Of a DNA stretch of 5,771 nt, positions 1-5,538 are shown in pieces (the stretch's first letter is position 1; every line of letters begins with the position of its first letter). The translations under genes were made by a program, and so were the position numbers. Where the stretch lies: positions 1-5,771 of the forward strand of contig BNVZ01000087.1 of assembly GCA_025998475.1 (NCBI GenBank), in the 5' to 3' direction. The DNA comes from Endomicrobiia bacterium (GTDB taxonomy: Bacteria > Elusimicrobiota > Endomicrobiia > Endomicrobiales > Endomicrobiaceae). The notes under the pieces are model-generated. The model was not told the origin of the DNA. It saw only the letters and a program-made list of their open reading frames with translations, and searched no databases.

Positions 1-147
1 AGTAGAAAACATTAAAGTATTTGTTAAAAGGTTCAAAATAGTCTAAAGAATAGATAAGTAATAGCAGAAGACGCTTTGGACTGCGATTTAACTCAGGGTT
101 TCAGGTATTTGTATTCTTGAATTTAATACTTAGTTGTGCAAGAGGTC
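1..147 (+). mobile_element. 3' end of a decayed IS5-family element (left copy, partial)
   Basis: This stretch is an inverted copy of 4201-4343. The first 42 bases are identical, about 25 bases in the middle have diverged, and the rest is nearly identical. It ends in AAGAGGTC (140-147), the same terminal inverted repeat found at both ends of the right-hand IS, followed by TAA, a plausible IS5-type target triplet. Read on the + strand it encodes the tail of a transposase: VENIKVFVKRFKIV, then stops and a frameshift, then RRRFGLRFN, then the old stop TAG at 131-133. The VEN block followed by K-x-F-K-I and RFGLRFN is typical of the last acidic catalytic block and C-terminus of IS5-family DDE transposases. 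The reading frame is broken, so it is dead. The rest of the element lies outside the window. Confidence 0.8.
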
Positions 148-159
148 TAATGTTGTTTT

Positions 160-244
160 AATCCATTTGTTTTTGTTTGACAAAAGTCCAGTGTGTTATG
201 AGATTCTACAAGGCATTGACAAAGTAAAATAAAGTTATTATACT
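160..244 (+). repeat. Single copy of a promoter-bearing dispersed repeat
   Basis: This about 85-bp stretch matches the tandem units at 5198-5640. It has the same order of blocks: AATCCATTTGT, TTTTGTTTGACAAAAG, GAGATtCtaCAAgG, TTGACA and aAATAAAG. It starts 12 bp beyond the end of the left IS copy, just as the array starts beside the end of the right IS copy. The unit is diverged from the array members but clearly of the same family. Its last 29 bases form a promoter, described separately. Confidence 0.75.
216..244 (+). promoter_or_regulatory. Sigma70-type promoter for amt, carried by the repeat
   Basis: TTGACA at 216-221 is a perfect -35 box. It is followed by a 17-bp spacer and TATACT at 239-244, which has five of six -10 consensus bases. 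It points toward amt and is the best promoter between the IS end and the gene. Initiation near 251 would leave a leader of about 145 nt. No sigma54 (GG-N10-GC) site is visible here, so classical NtrC/sigma54 control of amt is not supported. Confidence 0.7.
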
Positions 245-395
245 GTTAATCGCCTTAGTGATAATCAAGACATTGAAACACGATATTTATGGTATTTAAG
301 GGTTTTTTGCTTCATAAAATATCAAAAACATAAAAATCTAAAGCTAAAAAAGTTATTTTGCATGTTTTTTAATATTTTTAATAGGAGGCTACAAA
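245..395 (+). other. amt leader region (long 5' UTR)
   Basis: This is about 150 bp of AT-rich, non-coding sequence between the repeat-borne promoter and the amt start codon. It ends in a strong Shine-Dalgarno sequence, AGGAGG at 383-388, 7 bp before the ATG. A run of six T after AAGGG (near 299-306) has no clear stem before it. I recognise no known riboswitch or attenuator here. Confidence 0.4.
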
Positions 396-1634
396 ATGTT
401 TAATGCAGGGGACACAGCGTTTGTTCTTATTTGTACAGCTCTTGTATTTGTTATGACACCTGGACTTGCGTTTTTTTACGGAGGATTAGGAAGAAGAAAA
501 AACATGGTAAACAACATGATGAACTCTGCGTTTATCATGGGGTTGGGTATTGTTTTGTATGTGTTGGTAGGCTATTCGCTATCATTTGGCGAGGGTGGTA
601 ACAATTTTATAGGTTCTCTTAAGAATATCGGGCTCGCAGGTATTACAAAAGATTCTCTTGCTCTTAATAAATCAATACCTACATTTGTCTTTGTAGCGTT
701 TCAAATGACGTTTGCCCTAATAACCCCGGCTATTATAACAGGTTCTGTTGCTGGAAGAATGAAGTTTAAAGCCTTGTTCTTATTTATAGCTTTATGGTCA
801 GTGTGTGTGTATTATCCTTTGGCTCATATGGTATGGGGTGATGGTTTGATTGGCGGAAAAATAGGCGCTTTGGACTTTGCAGGAGGGGATGTTGTTCATA
901 TAAGTTCAGGAACAACAGGATTAATTCTTGCAATTTTACTTGGCAAAAGAGTCAATTATTTGCGTACTTCATATAGGATGCATAGTGTTCCGTTTGTTTT
1001 CTTGGGTATGGGGCTTTTATGGTTTGGCTGGTTTGGGTTTAATGCTGGCAGCAGTCTTGCTGCAAACGGACTTGCCGCGCATGCTTTTATGACAACAGCC
1101 GTATCTGCTGCTGCAGGTATGCTAATGTGGATGCTTTTAGATGTAATCAAACAGGGAAAACCTACGCTTATTGGGGTATGTACGGGAGTTGTAGCCGGGT
1201 TAGTAGGTATTACGCCTGCTGCCGGGCACGTTGAGGTATGGGCAGCTTTGATCATTGGTATAACTGTAAGCCCCGTATGCTACTACGGAATAGCCCTTAT
1301 TAAAAAGATATTTGAAATAGATGATGCTTTAGATGCTTTTGGTTGTCACGGTATCGGTGGTATATGGGGTGGAATATTGACGGGTGTTTTTGCAAATCCT
1401 GTGATAAGCGGCAGCGGTAGTCTAGGACTTATTTACGGCCAAACTGCTCAATTTATTGCGCAAATCAAAGGAATCCTTATAACTTTTGTAGTAGTTGTTG
1501 TAGGAACTTTATTGTGCGCGGGTATCGTCAGAATATTTACTCCTCTTAGAGTAAGCAAAAAGGAAGAGTTGGTAGGTTTAGATATATCTGAACATGGGGA
1601 AAACGCCTATCCTTCATTTACAGGACTAGATTGA
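396..1634 (+). CDS. amt: Ammonium channel/transporter, Amt/MEP/Rh family
   Basis: Inner-membrane channel that takes up ammonium by deprotonating NH4+ at the pore mouth and conducting it through a hydrophobic pore; it works as a trimer. The 412-residue product is a normal length for bacterial Amt without a cleaved signal peptide. Residues 4-30 match the usual start (GDTAFV...MTPGLAFFYGGL) and about 11 membrane helices follow. Functional residues are present, with numbering close to mature E. coli AmtB: F106 and F215 (Phe gate), W147, D160, the twin histidines H168 and H318, and S219. The family signature runs from D160 to R185. The cytosolic tail ends GLDISEHGENAYPSF (394-408), the conserved segment involved in GlnK coupling. 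The ATG at 396 has AGGAGG upstream. glnK follows after 67 bp, the usual Amt-PII pairing. It is intact, with no sign of decay despite the IS remnants around it. Confidence 0.97.
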   Translation: MFNAGDTAFVLICTALVFVMTPGLAFFYGGLGRRKNMVNNMMNSAFIMGLGIVLYVLVGYSLSFGEGGNNFIGSLKNIGLAGITKDSLALNKSIPTFVFVAFQMTFALITPAIITGSVAGRMKFKALFLFIALWSVCVYYPLAHMVWGDGLIGGKIGALDFAGGDVVHISSGTTGLILAILLGKRVNYLRTSYRMHSVPFVFLGMGLLWFGWFGFNAGSSLAANGLAAHAFMTTAVSAAAGMLMWMLLDVIKQGKPTLIGVCTGVVAGLVGITPAAGHVEVWAALIIGITVSPVCYYGIALIKKIFEIDDALDAFGCHGIGGIWGGILTGVFANPVISGSGSLGLIYGQTAQFIAQIKGILITFVVVVVGTLLCAGIVRIFTPLRVSKKEELVGLDISEHGENAYPSFTGLD

Positions 1635-1646
1635 TAAAAGTTTATT

Positions 1647-1652
1647 TTGACA
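1647..1652 (+). promoter_or_regulatory. Possible -35 box between amt and glnK (weak)
   Basis: A perfect TTGACA lies in the 67-bp amt-glnK gap, but the sequence 16-19 bp downstream (TTTATGG region) is a poor -10. It might support some separate glnK transcription. Read-through from amt is more likely the main source. Confidence 0.2.
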
Positions 1653-1701
1653 TAACCAAGTTGCACACATTTATGGTGTTATAACATTGAGGGGGGGTTA
1701 T

Positions 1702-2046
1702 ATGATTAAAATAGAAGCTATCGTTCGAGAAGAAAAATTGGAAGATATAAAAGAAGCTCTCAACAAAGTTGAAGTTAGCGGCATTACTGTTTCACAAGTT
1801 ATGGGATGCGGCAAGCAAAAAGGCTACAAAGAACTTGTTCGTGGTACGGAAGTAAATATAACAGTGCTTCCAAAAATTAAATTTGAAATCATAGTTTCTT
1901 CTGAAGAATGGGAACGAAAAACAATAAAAGCGATCCAAGAAGCCGCTTGTACTGGTAATCCTGGGGACGGGAAAATATTCAGTTATGATTTGCGCAGTGT
2001 TATGAGAGTGCGCACAAAAGAGACAGGAACAGCAGCAATAAATTGA
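1702..2046 (+). CDS. glnK: PII nitrogen regulatory protein, GlnK type, lacking the uridylylation tyrosine
   Basis: Cytosolic trimeric signal protein that binds ATP/ADP and 2-oxoglutarate and, when paired with amt, blocks the ammonium channel through its T-loop. I chose the ATG at 1702 (114 residues) because it gives the canonical PII start (MIKIEAIVREEKLEDIKEAL). An in-frame TTG at 1687 overlaps the GAGGGGGGG ribosome-binding site at 1689-1697 and is unlikely. Visible PII features are G37, Q39 and K58 around the T-loop, the B-loop TGNPGDGK (84-91), and R102/R104 near the end. The T-loop reads ELVRGTEV at 44-51, with valine where the modified Tyr51 (and Tyr46) would be, so it cannot be uridylylated in the E. 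coli way. There is a one-residue insertion before the B-loop compared with E. coli GlnB. Position after amt supports GlnK rather than GlnB. Confidence 0.93.
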   Translation: MIKIEAIVREEKLEDIKEALNKVEVSGITVSQVMGCGKQKGYKELVRGTEVNITVLPKIKFEIIVSSEEWERKTIKAIQEAACTGNPGDGKIFSYDLRSVMRVRTKETGTAAIN

Positions 2047-2082
2047 CAGAAATCAAAAAAAAACGGTAGTAAAAAGATTTAC

Positions 2083-2125
2083 GCAAAGCTCCTTTTGTCT
2101 AATAAAAAGACAAAGGAGCCTTTGC
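2083..2125 (+). terminator. Stem-loop after glnK, possible 3' end of the amt-glnK transcript
   Basis: GCAAAG-CTCCTTTTGTCT (2083-2100) pairs with AGACAAAGGAGCCTTTGC (2108-2125) around a 7-nt AATAAAA loop. This gives about 17 base pairs with two single-base bulges. It lies 36 bp after the glnK stop. It is not followed by a T run on the + strand (the next bases are A-rich), so it is not a textbook intrinsic terminator. It may act as a processed or protected 3' end. On the minus strand it would be followed by a moderately T-rich stretch. Confidence 0.5.
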
Positions 2126-2336
2126 AATAAAAAAGAAACGATCTTCTACAAGATTTTTAAAAGAATTGCAGGTATATCCAAATGTTTCTAACATGGACTC
2201 CTATTTTATGGCAATGACAAAAAAAACTTAGTCTGTTTTATTTGATAAATATTTCAAAATATTACCTATTACAAAACGGTCAAAATTTTCCTTCGAAAAT
2301 TTAAAGTATCACAAAGTTTATGATGCAAAAGTTAGT
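2106..2336 (+). pseudogene. Possible remnant of a coding sequence with one internal stop
   Basis: One frame from 2106 reads as about 76 codons with only a TAG near 2205-2210 before TAA at 2334-2336. It contains FLKELQVYPNVSNMDSYFMA, then SVLFDKYFK, then SKFSFENLKYHKV. The order 'KEL..VYPS..NF', 'LFDKLLK' and a late 'LR(V)S' block recalls the C-terminus of HisC-like (class I/II) aminotransferases. That is only my impression from motif order, and no catalytic lysine region is present. It has no start signal, overlaps the stem-loop, and could be chance in AT-rich DNA. Confidence 0.25.
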
Positions 2337-2858
2337 TAATCAATATCATCTCTTTTGCGCCACACATATTTCCGATGGTAGTATTCAACTTAAGATGCTT
2401 TTTACTGCCTCACCAAAGTTCTGTTAAATTATCCGCACAAGTGAGTACAATAAACATTATGTCTGTAAAATAAAAGAAATCAAATGAGAACGTAAAAAAA
2501 TAAGGAGATGAAAAGAATTAATATAGCTGTTTGCTTAAAGAAACTAGTTTTGATAATATGTCCACAGGCGATATTTTGTAACTATAAAAAGAAAATTAGC
2601 TCCAAGTAACAGATCTAAGTTATCTTGATACTTATGCGGTCTTTGCTCTACTGTTGCTTACCTGCTCCGAGTTTGCCAAGTAAGAGAAAAACCAAAAAAT
2701 ATTGTCCGATTTATCGAGGTATAGACTTTTGGATTTGTCCACGCATAACAAGTATCTTTTAAAAAAAGATTATGGTTACAGGGCAGAAAAAGTTAAAGTC
2801 GATTAAAGCATTTATACTCCGATAACCACATAAAAGTAAATAATAAAGGAGTAGTACA
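2337..2858. other. Gene-free AT-rich stretch upstream of pyk, probably decayed sequence
   Basis: About 520 bp with no convincing gene on either strand. A 33-codon ATG frame at 2508-2609 has AAGGAG directly touching the start codon, too close to serve it. Short open stretches in several frames, broken by stops, look like old coding DNA but I cannot name them. Just upstream, at 2283-2302, is a perfect 8-bp hairpin (AAATTTTC/GAAAATTT, loop CTTC). A possible weak pyk promoter has TATACT at 2813-2818 without a good -35 box. Confidence 0.4.
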
Positions 2859-3899
2859 GTGACCAAGACAGGGATTATTTGTACAATGGGACCAGCAATA
2901 CGTTCTCTTGAGATTTTAAAGAATTTATCCGATAACGGCATGGCAATAGTGAGGCTTAATTTTTCTCACGGTACGTTTGCGGAGCATGAAAAGGACATCG
3001 CTTTGGTAAGAATATTAAACAAGGAATTCGGCGCAAATGTGGAAATCCTTGCGGATCTCGAAGGTCATAGAATAAGGGTAGGTACAATTGAAGGTGGAAA
3101 AGTAAGATTAAAAAAAGGAGAGCAGCTTATTCTTACAAACAGAGAAATTGTCGGAAACAGCAAAGAAATTTTTATAGATTATGCAAGCTCTCTTACAGAT
3201 ATAAAAGAAAATCTTACTATTTTTATTGATGATGGCAATCTAACTTTGAAAGTTTTATCTTCAAAAAAAGATGAACTTATTACAGAAGTTCAGATGGATT
3301 ATGTTTTAAAAACACACAAAGGCGTAAATGTCCCCAATGCTAAACTTAATTTTCAGTTATTGGAAGAAAAAGACCGTAAAAGCATAATGTTTGCTTTGAA
3401 AAACAACGCCGATTACATAGCAAATTCATTTGTCAGAAACATGCAAGATATGAAACCTTTAATAGATATCTTAAAAGCAGAAAATAACACAACCTGTAAA
3501 CTTATAGCAAAAATTGAGGACATATCGGGAATTAACAATATCGATGAAATCCTTGATGTTGCGGATGGCATAATGGTAGCAAGAGGTGATATGGGAATAT
3601 CAGTACCTCTGTGGTCAGTTCCTGTAATACAGAAACGCATAATAAAGAAATGTAAGGTTCATAATAAATTTGTGATCACTGCGACCCAAATGCTTGAAAG
3701 TATGATTAAAAATCCTATCCCTACAAGAGCTGAAGTAAGTGACATTGCAAATGCTGTTCTTGATGGAACGGATTATGTCATGCTTTCTGCTGAAACATCT
3801 ATAGGACATTATCCAAGGGAAGCCGTCGCTATGATGTGGAATGTCATAAAATATACTGAAGAAAATAAACCTATGGCCAACTGTAGTAACTTAACTTAA
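2859..3899 (+). CDS. pyk: Pyruvate kinase, short form without the C-terminal domain
   Basis: Transfers phosphate from PEP to ADP, giving pyruvate and ATP, the last step of glycolysis. The GTG start at 2859 follows AAAGGAG (2845-2851) by 7 bp and gives the family start (TKTGIICTMGP). Visible parts are the PEP and phosphate site RLNFSHG (32-38), a B domain of roughly residues 70-160 closed by KGVNVPNAKL, the catalytic lysine K218 and metal ligand E220 in AKIE, ARGD with D244 (241-244), and TATQM (274-278). The A barrel closes with MLSAETSIGHYPREAV (308-323). The protein stops at residue 346, while usual bacterial enzymes are about 470. The C-terminal domain, which holds allosteric effector sites in many family members, is absent, and no trace of it follows in any frame I read. 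The frame is intact and the cut falls at the A-C domain junction. The cation site is unusual: DLEGHRIR at 66-73 replaces DTKGPEIR. Confidence 0.9.
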   Translation: MTKTGIICTMGPAIRSLEILKNLSDNGMAIVRLNFSHGTFAEHEKDIALVRILNKEFGANVEILADLEGHRIRVGTIEGGKVRLKKGEQLILTNREIVGNSKEIFIDYASSLTDIKENLTIFIDDGNLTLKVLSSKKDELITEVQMDYVLKTHKGVNVPNAKLNFQLLEEKDRKSIMFALKNNADYIANSFVRNMQDMKPLIDILKAENNTTCKLIAKIEDISGINNIDEILDVADGIMVARGDMGISVPLWSVPVIQKRIIKKCKVHNKFVITATQMLESMIKNPIPTRAEVSDIANAVLDGTDYVMLSAETSIGHYPREAVAMMWNVIKYTEENKPMANCSNLT

Positions 3900-3924
3900 C
3901 GTTGGGTATATAAATTTACACCAC

Positions 3925-4188
3925 TTAAATCGCGGTTTGAGGAATTTGAATGGTTCTCCACAGTCGTCTTTGGAGATTGGGTTTTGGATTTGCGCACGGG
4001 TCCACATGTGGTGGTAATAAGCCGATGTTGATGGAGTCATAGATATGATAGCCGAAGGTAGTTAAGCGCTTCTTGCACAAGTGACACCGCAGCATATTAC
4101 AACAACGCCACTTGCCGTAGTCATCGCGCCGTCTTTTAGCATCTATATAACTACTAACTTGTAAATTAGATTTGTCAATTTTTGTCAC
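3925..4188 (-). CDS. Unrecognised 87-residue ORF with a cysteine cluster and atypical GC
   Basis: The frame opens with GTG (4188-4186) and ends TAA at 3925. An out-of-frame ATG a few bases upstream gives only five codons. There is no good ribosome-binding site at the right distance. The product is basic and has C29, C30, C35 and C38 (CCNMLRCHLCKKR), plus H48, H61 and C65, which could be a zinc-binding knuckle. About 49% of bases in 3931-4140 are G or C by my count, against roughly a third nearby, and many codons in the middle end in C (TTC, GGC, ATC, GAC, TCC, AAC). That differs from amt, glnK and pyk and suggests an acquired fragment. It sits between pyk and the right IS and may be a truncated foreign gene. 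I do not recognise its family; a structured RNA is also possible. Confidence 0.35.
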   Translation of the reverse strand: MTKIDKSNLQVSSYIDAKRRRDDYGKWRCCNMLRCHLCKKRLTTFGYHIYDSINIGLLPPHVDPCANPKPNLQRRLWRTIQIPQTAI

Positions 4189-4214
4189 TCATCTTCATTA
4201 GACCTCTTGCATAA

Positions 4215-5152
4215 CTAAGTATTAAATTCAAGAATACAAATGCCTGAAACCCAAGTTAAATCGCAGTCCAAAGCGTCTTTTGCGGTCTATAGCTATCTTA
4301 TACTATTTTGAACCTTTTAACAAATACTTTAATGTTTTCTACTATAATCATCTGATAAATCTTTCTATTTAACTCCTTATCTTCTTTTGTCAGCTTTTTA
4401 GTGTTTGTTTGATCTCTTTTTTTAAAACCAGTGTGTTTGTATGTATTCTGCCTAAGGCCTACTAAATTGTATTTGCCATGTATCTTATTGTCTTTCTTTG
4501 CATAAATACATGCCTACTAAAACAAACCAAAATCGTGCTCCTTGCCCTATTATCGCTGTGCATATTACTTGCTTGCCTTTAATTTAACTACTACCAACGG
4601 TTATTGTATGTCTATTATTCTTTTCGCTTTCGCCACTTTCGCTGTTTTTTTAGGTCTTTGTATCAATCTCTAGCATAATCACTGCTACTTCTACTTCTAG
4701 CGCTTTGTTTATCAATACCTATTCCCATCTAGTATATTCCCCACTACTCATTAATGCTTCTTGTGCATACTCTATGTTTATATCCACAACTTTCACTGAC
4801 ATTGTAACTCTCTCTTGTGACAATATGTTCGAATACCCTATCGTCCTACACACAACTTTCACTGACATTGTAACTGTCTCCTACGATAATTATGTCCTAA
4901 TACCCTATGTCTATATCCACAACTTTTGCTGACATTGTAGCTGTCTCTTGTGACAATATGTTTGGGTATTGTCCTAAAGTATTCAAACATCATCTTTACA
5001 ATATTCTCTGTACTCAATTTTCTCTTTGCTCACCTACTTGTCCTATCTTTTCTTTCTTCCTTGCTATCCTTTGTTTTATCAAATGCTTTCTTTACTCCCA
5101 TTAATACTAAACCCATTCCACCCGACCCACATGCTTTCTTTTTCTGTTTCAT
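4215..5152 (-). pseudogene. IS5-family DDE transposase pseudogene
   Basis: Read on the minus strand from ATG at 5152 to the old stop at 4215-4217, the frame is broken by many stops and shifts, but the protein can be followed throughout. In order it shows KLSTENIVKMMFEYFRT with HIVTRDSYNVSKS (the N-terminal helix-turn-helix region of IS5-type transposases), ALEVEVAVIMLEIDTKT with KKQRKWRKRKE (first Asp block), KGKQVICTAI (strand before the second Asp), HTNTLVLKK with KKLTKEDKELNRK after a frame shift, VENIKVFVKRFKIV (Glu block), and RFGLRFN then LEFNT at the end. It cannot make an active enzyme. The + strand open frames across this region are antisense artefacts. Confidence 0.8.
4768..4966. 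repeat. 66-67 bp tandem triplication inside the transposase pseudogene
   Basis: Three consecutive units begin at 4768, 4834 and 4901. They share TAC(T/C)CTATG at the start, then CACAACTTT, then GACATTGTA (at 4798, 4864 and 4931, spacing 66 and 67), then TGTCTC(T/C)(T/A) and a final GACAATATGTT-like block. On the minus strand each unit encodes a version of HIVTRDSYNVSKSCGY, part of the helix-turn-helix region. IS5-type transposases have this region once, so the two extra copies are a later expansion. The middle unit is the most diverged and is one base longer, which shifts the frame. Confidence 0.85.
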
Positions 5153-5267
5153 AGTACTTCTATTGTACTTTTATATGTTAGTTATTAAGAGGTCTAATGT
5201 TAATCCATTGTCCTTGTTTGTTTAGCAAAACTCCATTGTGAGATCCTATAAAGACTTGCACAAAGAC

Positions 5268-5297
5268 TTGACAGATAAAGTCTTAGTAATGTAGAAT
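5268..5297 (+). promoter_or_regulatory. Promoter-like boxes in array unit 1
   Basis: TTGACA at 5268-5273, an 18-bp spacer and TAGAAT at 5292-5297 (five of six consensus bases). Confidence 0.5.
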
Positions 5298-5357
5298 CCG
5301 TTTGTCTTTGTTTGGGTTTGGTAGTTTGGCAAAAGCCTTACGAGATCCCACAAAGAC

Positions 5358-5386
5358 TTGACAGATAAAGTCTTAATGTGTACAAT
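5358..5386 (+). promoter_or_regulatory. Promoter-like boxes in array unit 2
   Basis: TTGACA at 5358-5363, a 17-bp spacer and TACAAT at 5381-5386 (five of six consensus bases). Confidence 0.55.
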
Positions 5387-5420
5387 CCACTTTGTCCTGT
5401 GAGATCCTACAAACAAAGAT

Positions 5421-5449
5421 TTGACAAGTAAGGTTTAATAATGTAGCAT
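5421..5449 (+). promoter_or_regulatory. Weaker promoter-like boxes in array unit 3
   Basis: TTGACA at 5421-5426, a 17-bp spacer and TAGCAT at 5444-5449 (four of six consensus bases). Confidence 0.35.
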
Positions 5450-5509
5450 CCATTTGTCTTTGTTTGGGTTTGACAGTTTGACAAAAGCCTTACGAGATCC
5501 CACAAGGGC

Positions 5510-5538
5510 TTGACAGATAAAGTCTTAATGTGTATAAT
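5510..5538 (+). promoter_or_regulatory. Perfect consensus sigma70 promoter in array unit 4
   Basis: TTGACA at 5510-5515, a 17-bp spacer and TATAAT at 5533-5538 match the consensus in both boxes and in spacing. It points right, into the last unit and toward the window edge. No gene starts within the remaining 230 bp on this strand, so its target, if any, lies outside the window or is a short RNA from the array. Confidence 0.65.

Larger units (their letters stand above)
4201..5194 (-). mobile_element. Complete but dead IS5-family insertion sequence (right copy)
   Basis: The element is about 994 bp. Its ends are inverted repeats, GACCTCTT at 4201-4208 and AAGAGGTC at 5187-5194. It is flanked by TTA (4198-4200) and TAA (5195-5197), which fit the TNA triplets used by many IS5-family members but are not identical to each other. 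The transposase reads on the minus strand, which explains the strong C/T bias of the + strand here. Its first 143 + strand bases match the left fragment at 1-147 in inverse orientation. Length, ends and transposase motifs all agree with IS5-family membership; I cannot name the subgroup with confidence. Confidence 0.8.

Noticed and set aside
335..395. Sigma54 promoter before amt (TTGCA at 357-361)
   Set aside because: The required GG about 10-12 bases upstream of the GC is absent.
956..1255. Minus-strand 99-codon frame inside amt
   Set aside because: It is a shadow of the amt coding sequence, which is strongly supported by conserved residues.
1687..1701. Upstream TTG start for glnK, adding five residues
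   Set aside because: The TTG overlaps the Shine-Dalgarno G run, while the ATG at 1702 gives the canonical PII N-terminus.
2508..2609. Small 33-codon ORF with AAGGAG upstream
   Set aside because: The ribosome-binding sequence touches the ATG with no spacer, and the product has no recognisable features beyond a short resemblance to an EtfB start (MKRINIAVCLKK).
2640..2815. Possible reverse transcriptase remnant (frame reading PSKRKTKKYCPIYRGIDF, then LLKKDYGYR in another frame)
   Set aside because: It recalls the RGxDFLG block after the palm of some bacterial reverse transcriptases, but no YADD motif or other RT block lies upstream and a frameshift must be assumed, so it could be chance.
4778..4920. 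DnaA-box-like TATATCCACAAC sequences suggesting a replication origin
   Set aside because: They do not match TTATCCACA exactly, and they recur only because of the 66-bp transposase triplication.
4705..5225. Three + strand open frames of 65-91 codons across the right IS
   Set aside because: They are antisense to the transposase pseudogene, have low-complexity Ser/Thr/Phe-rich products, and their repeats reflect the 66-bp DNA triplication.
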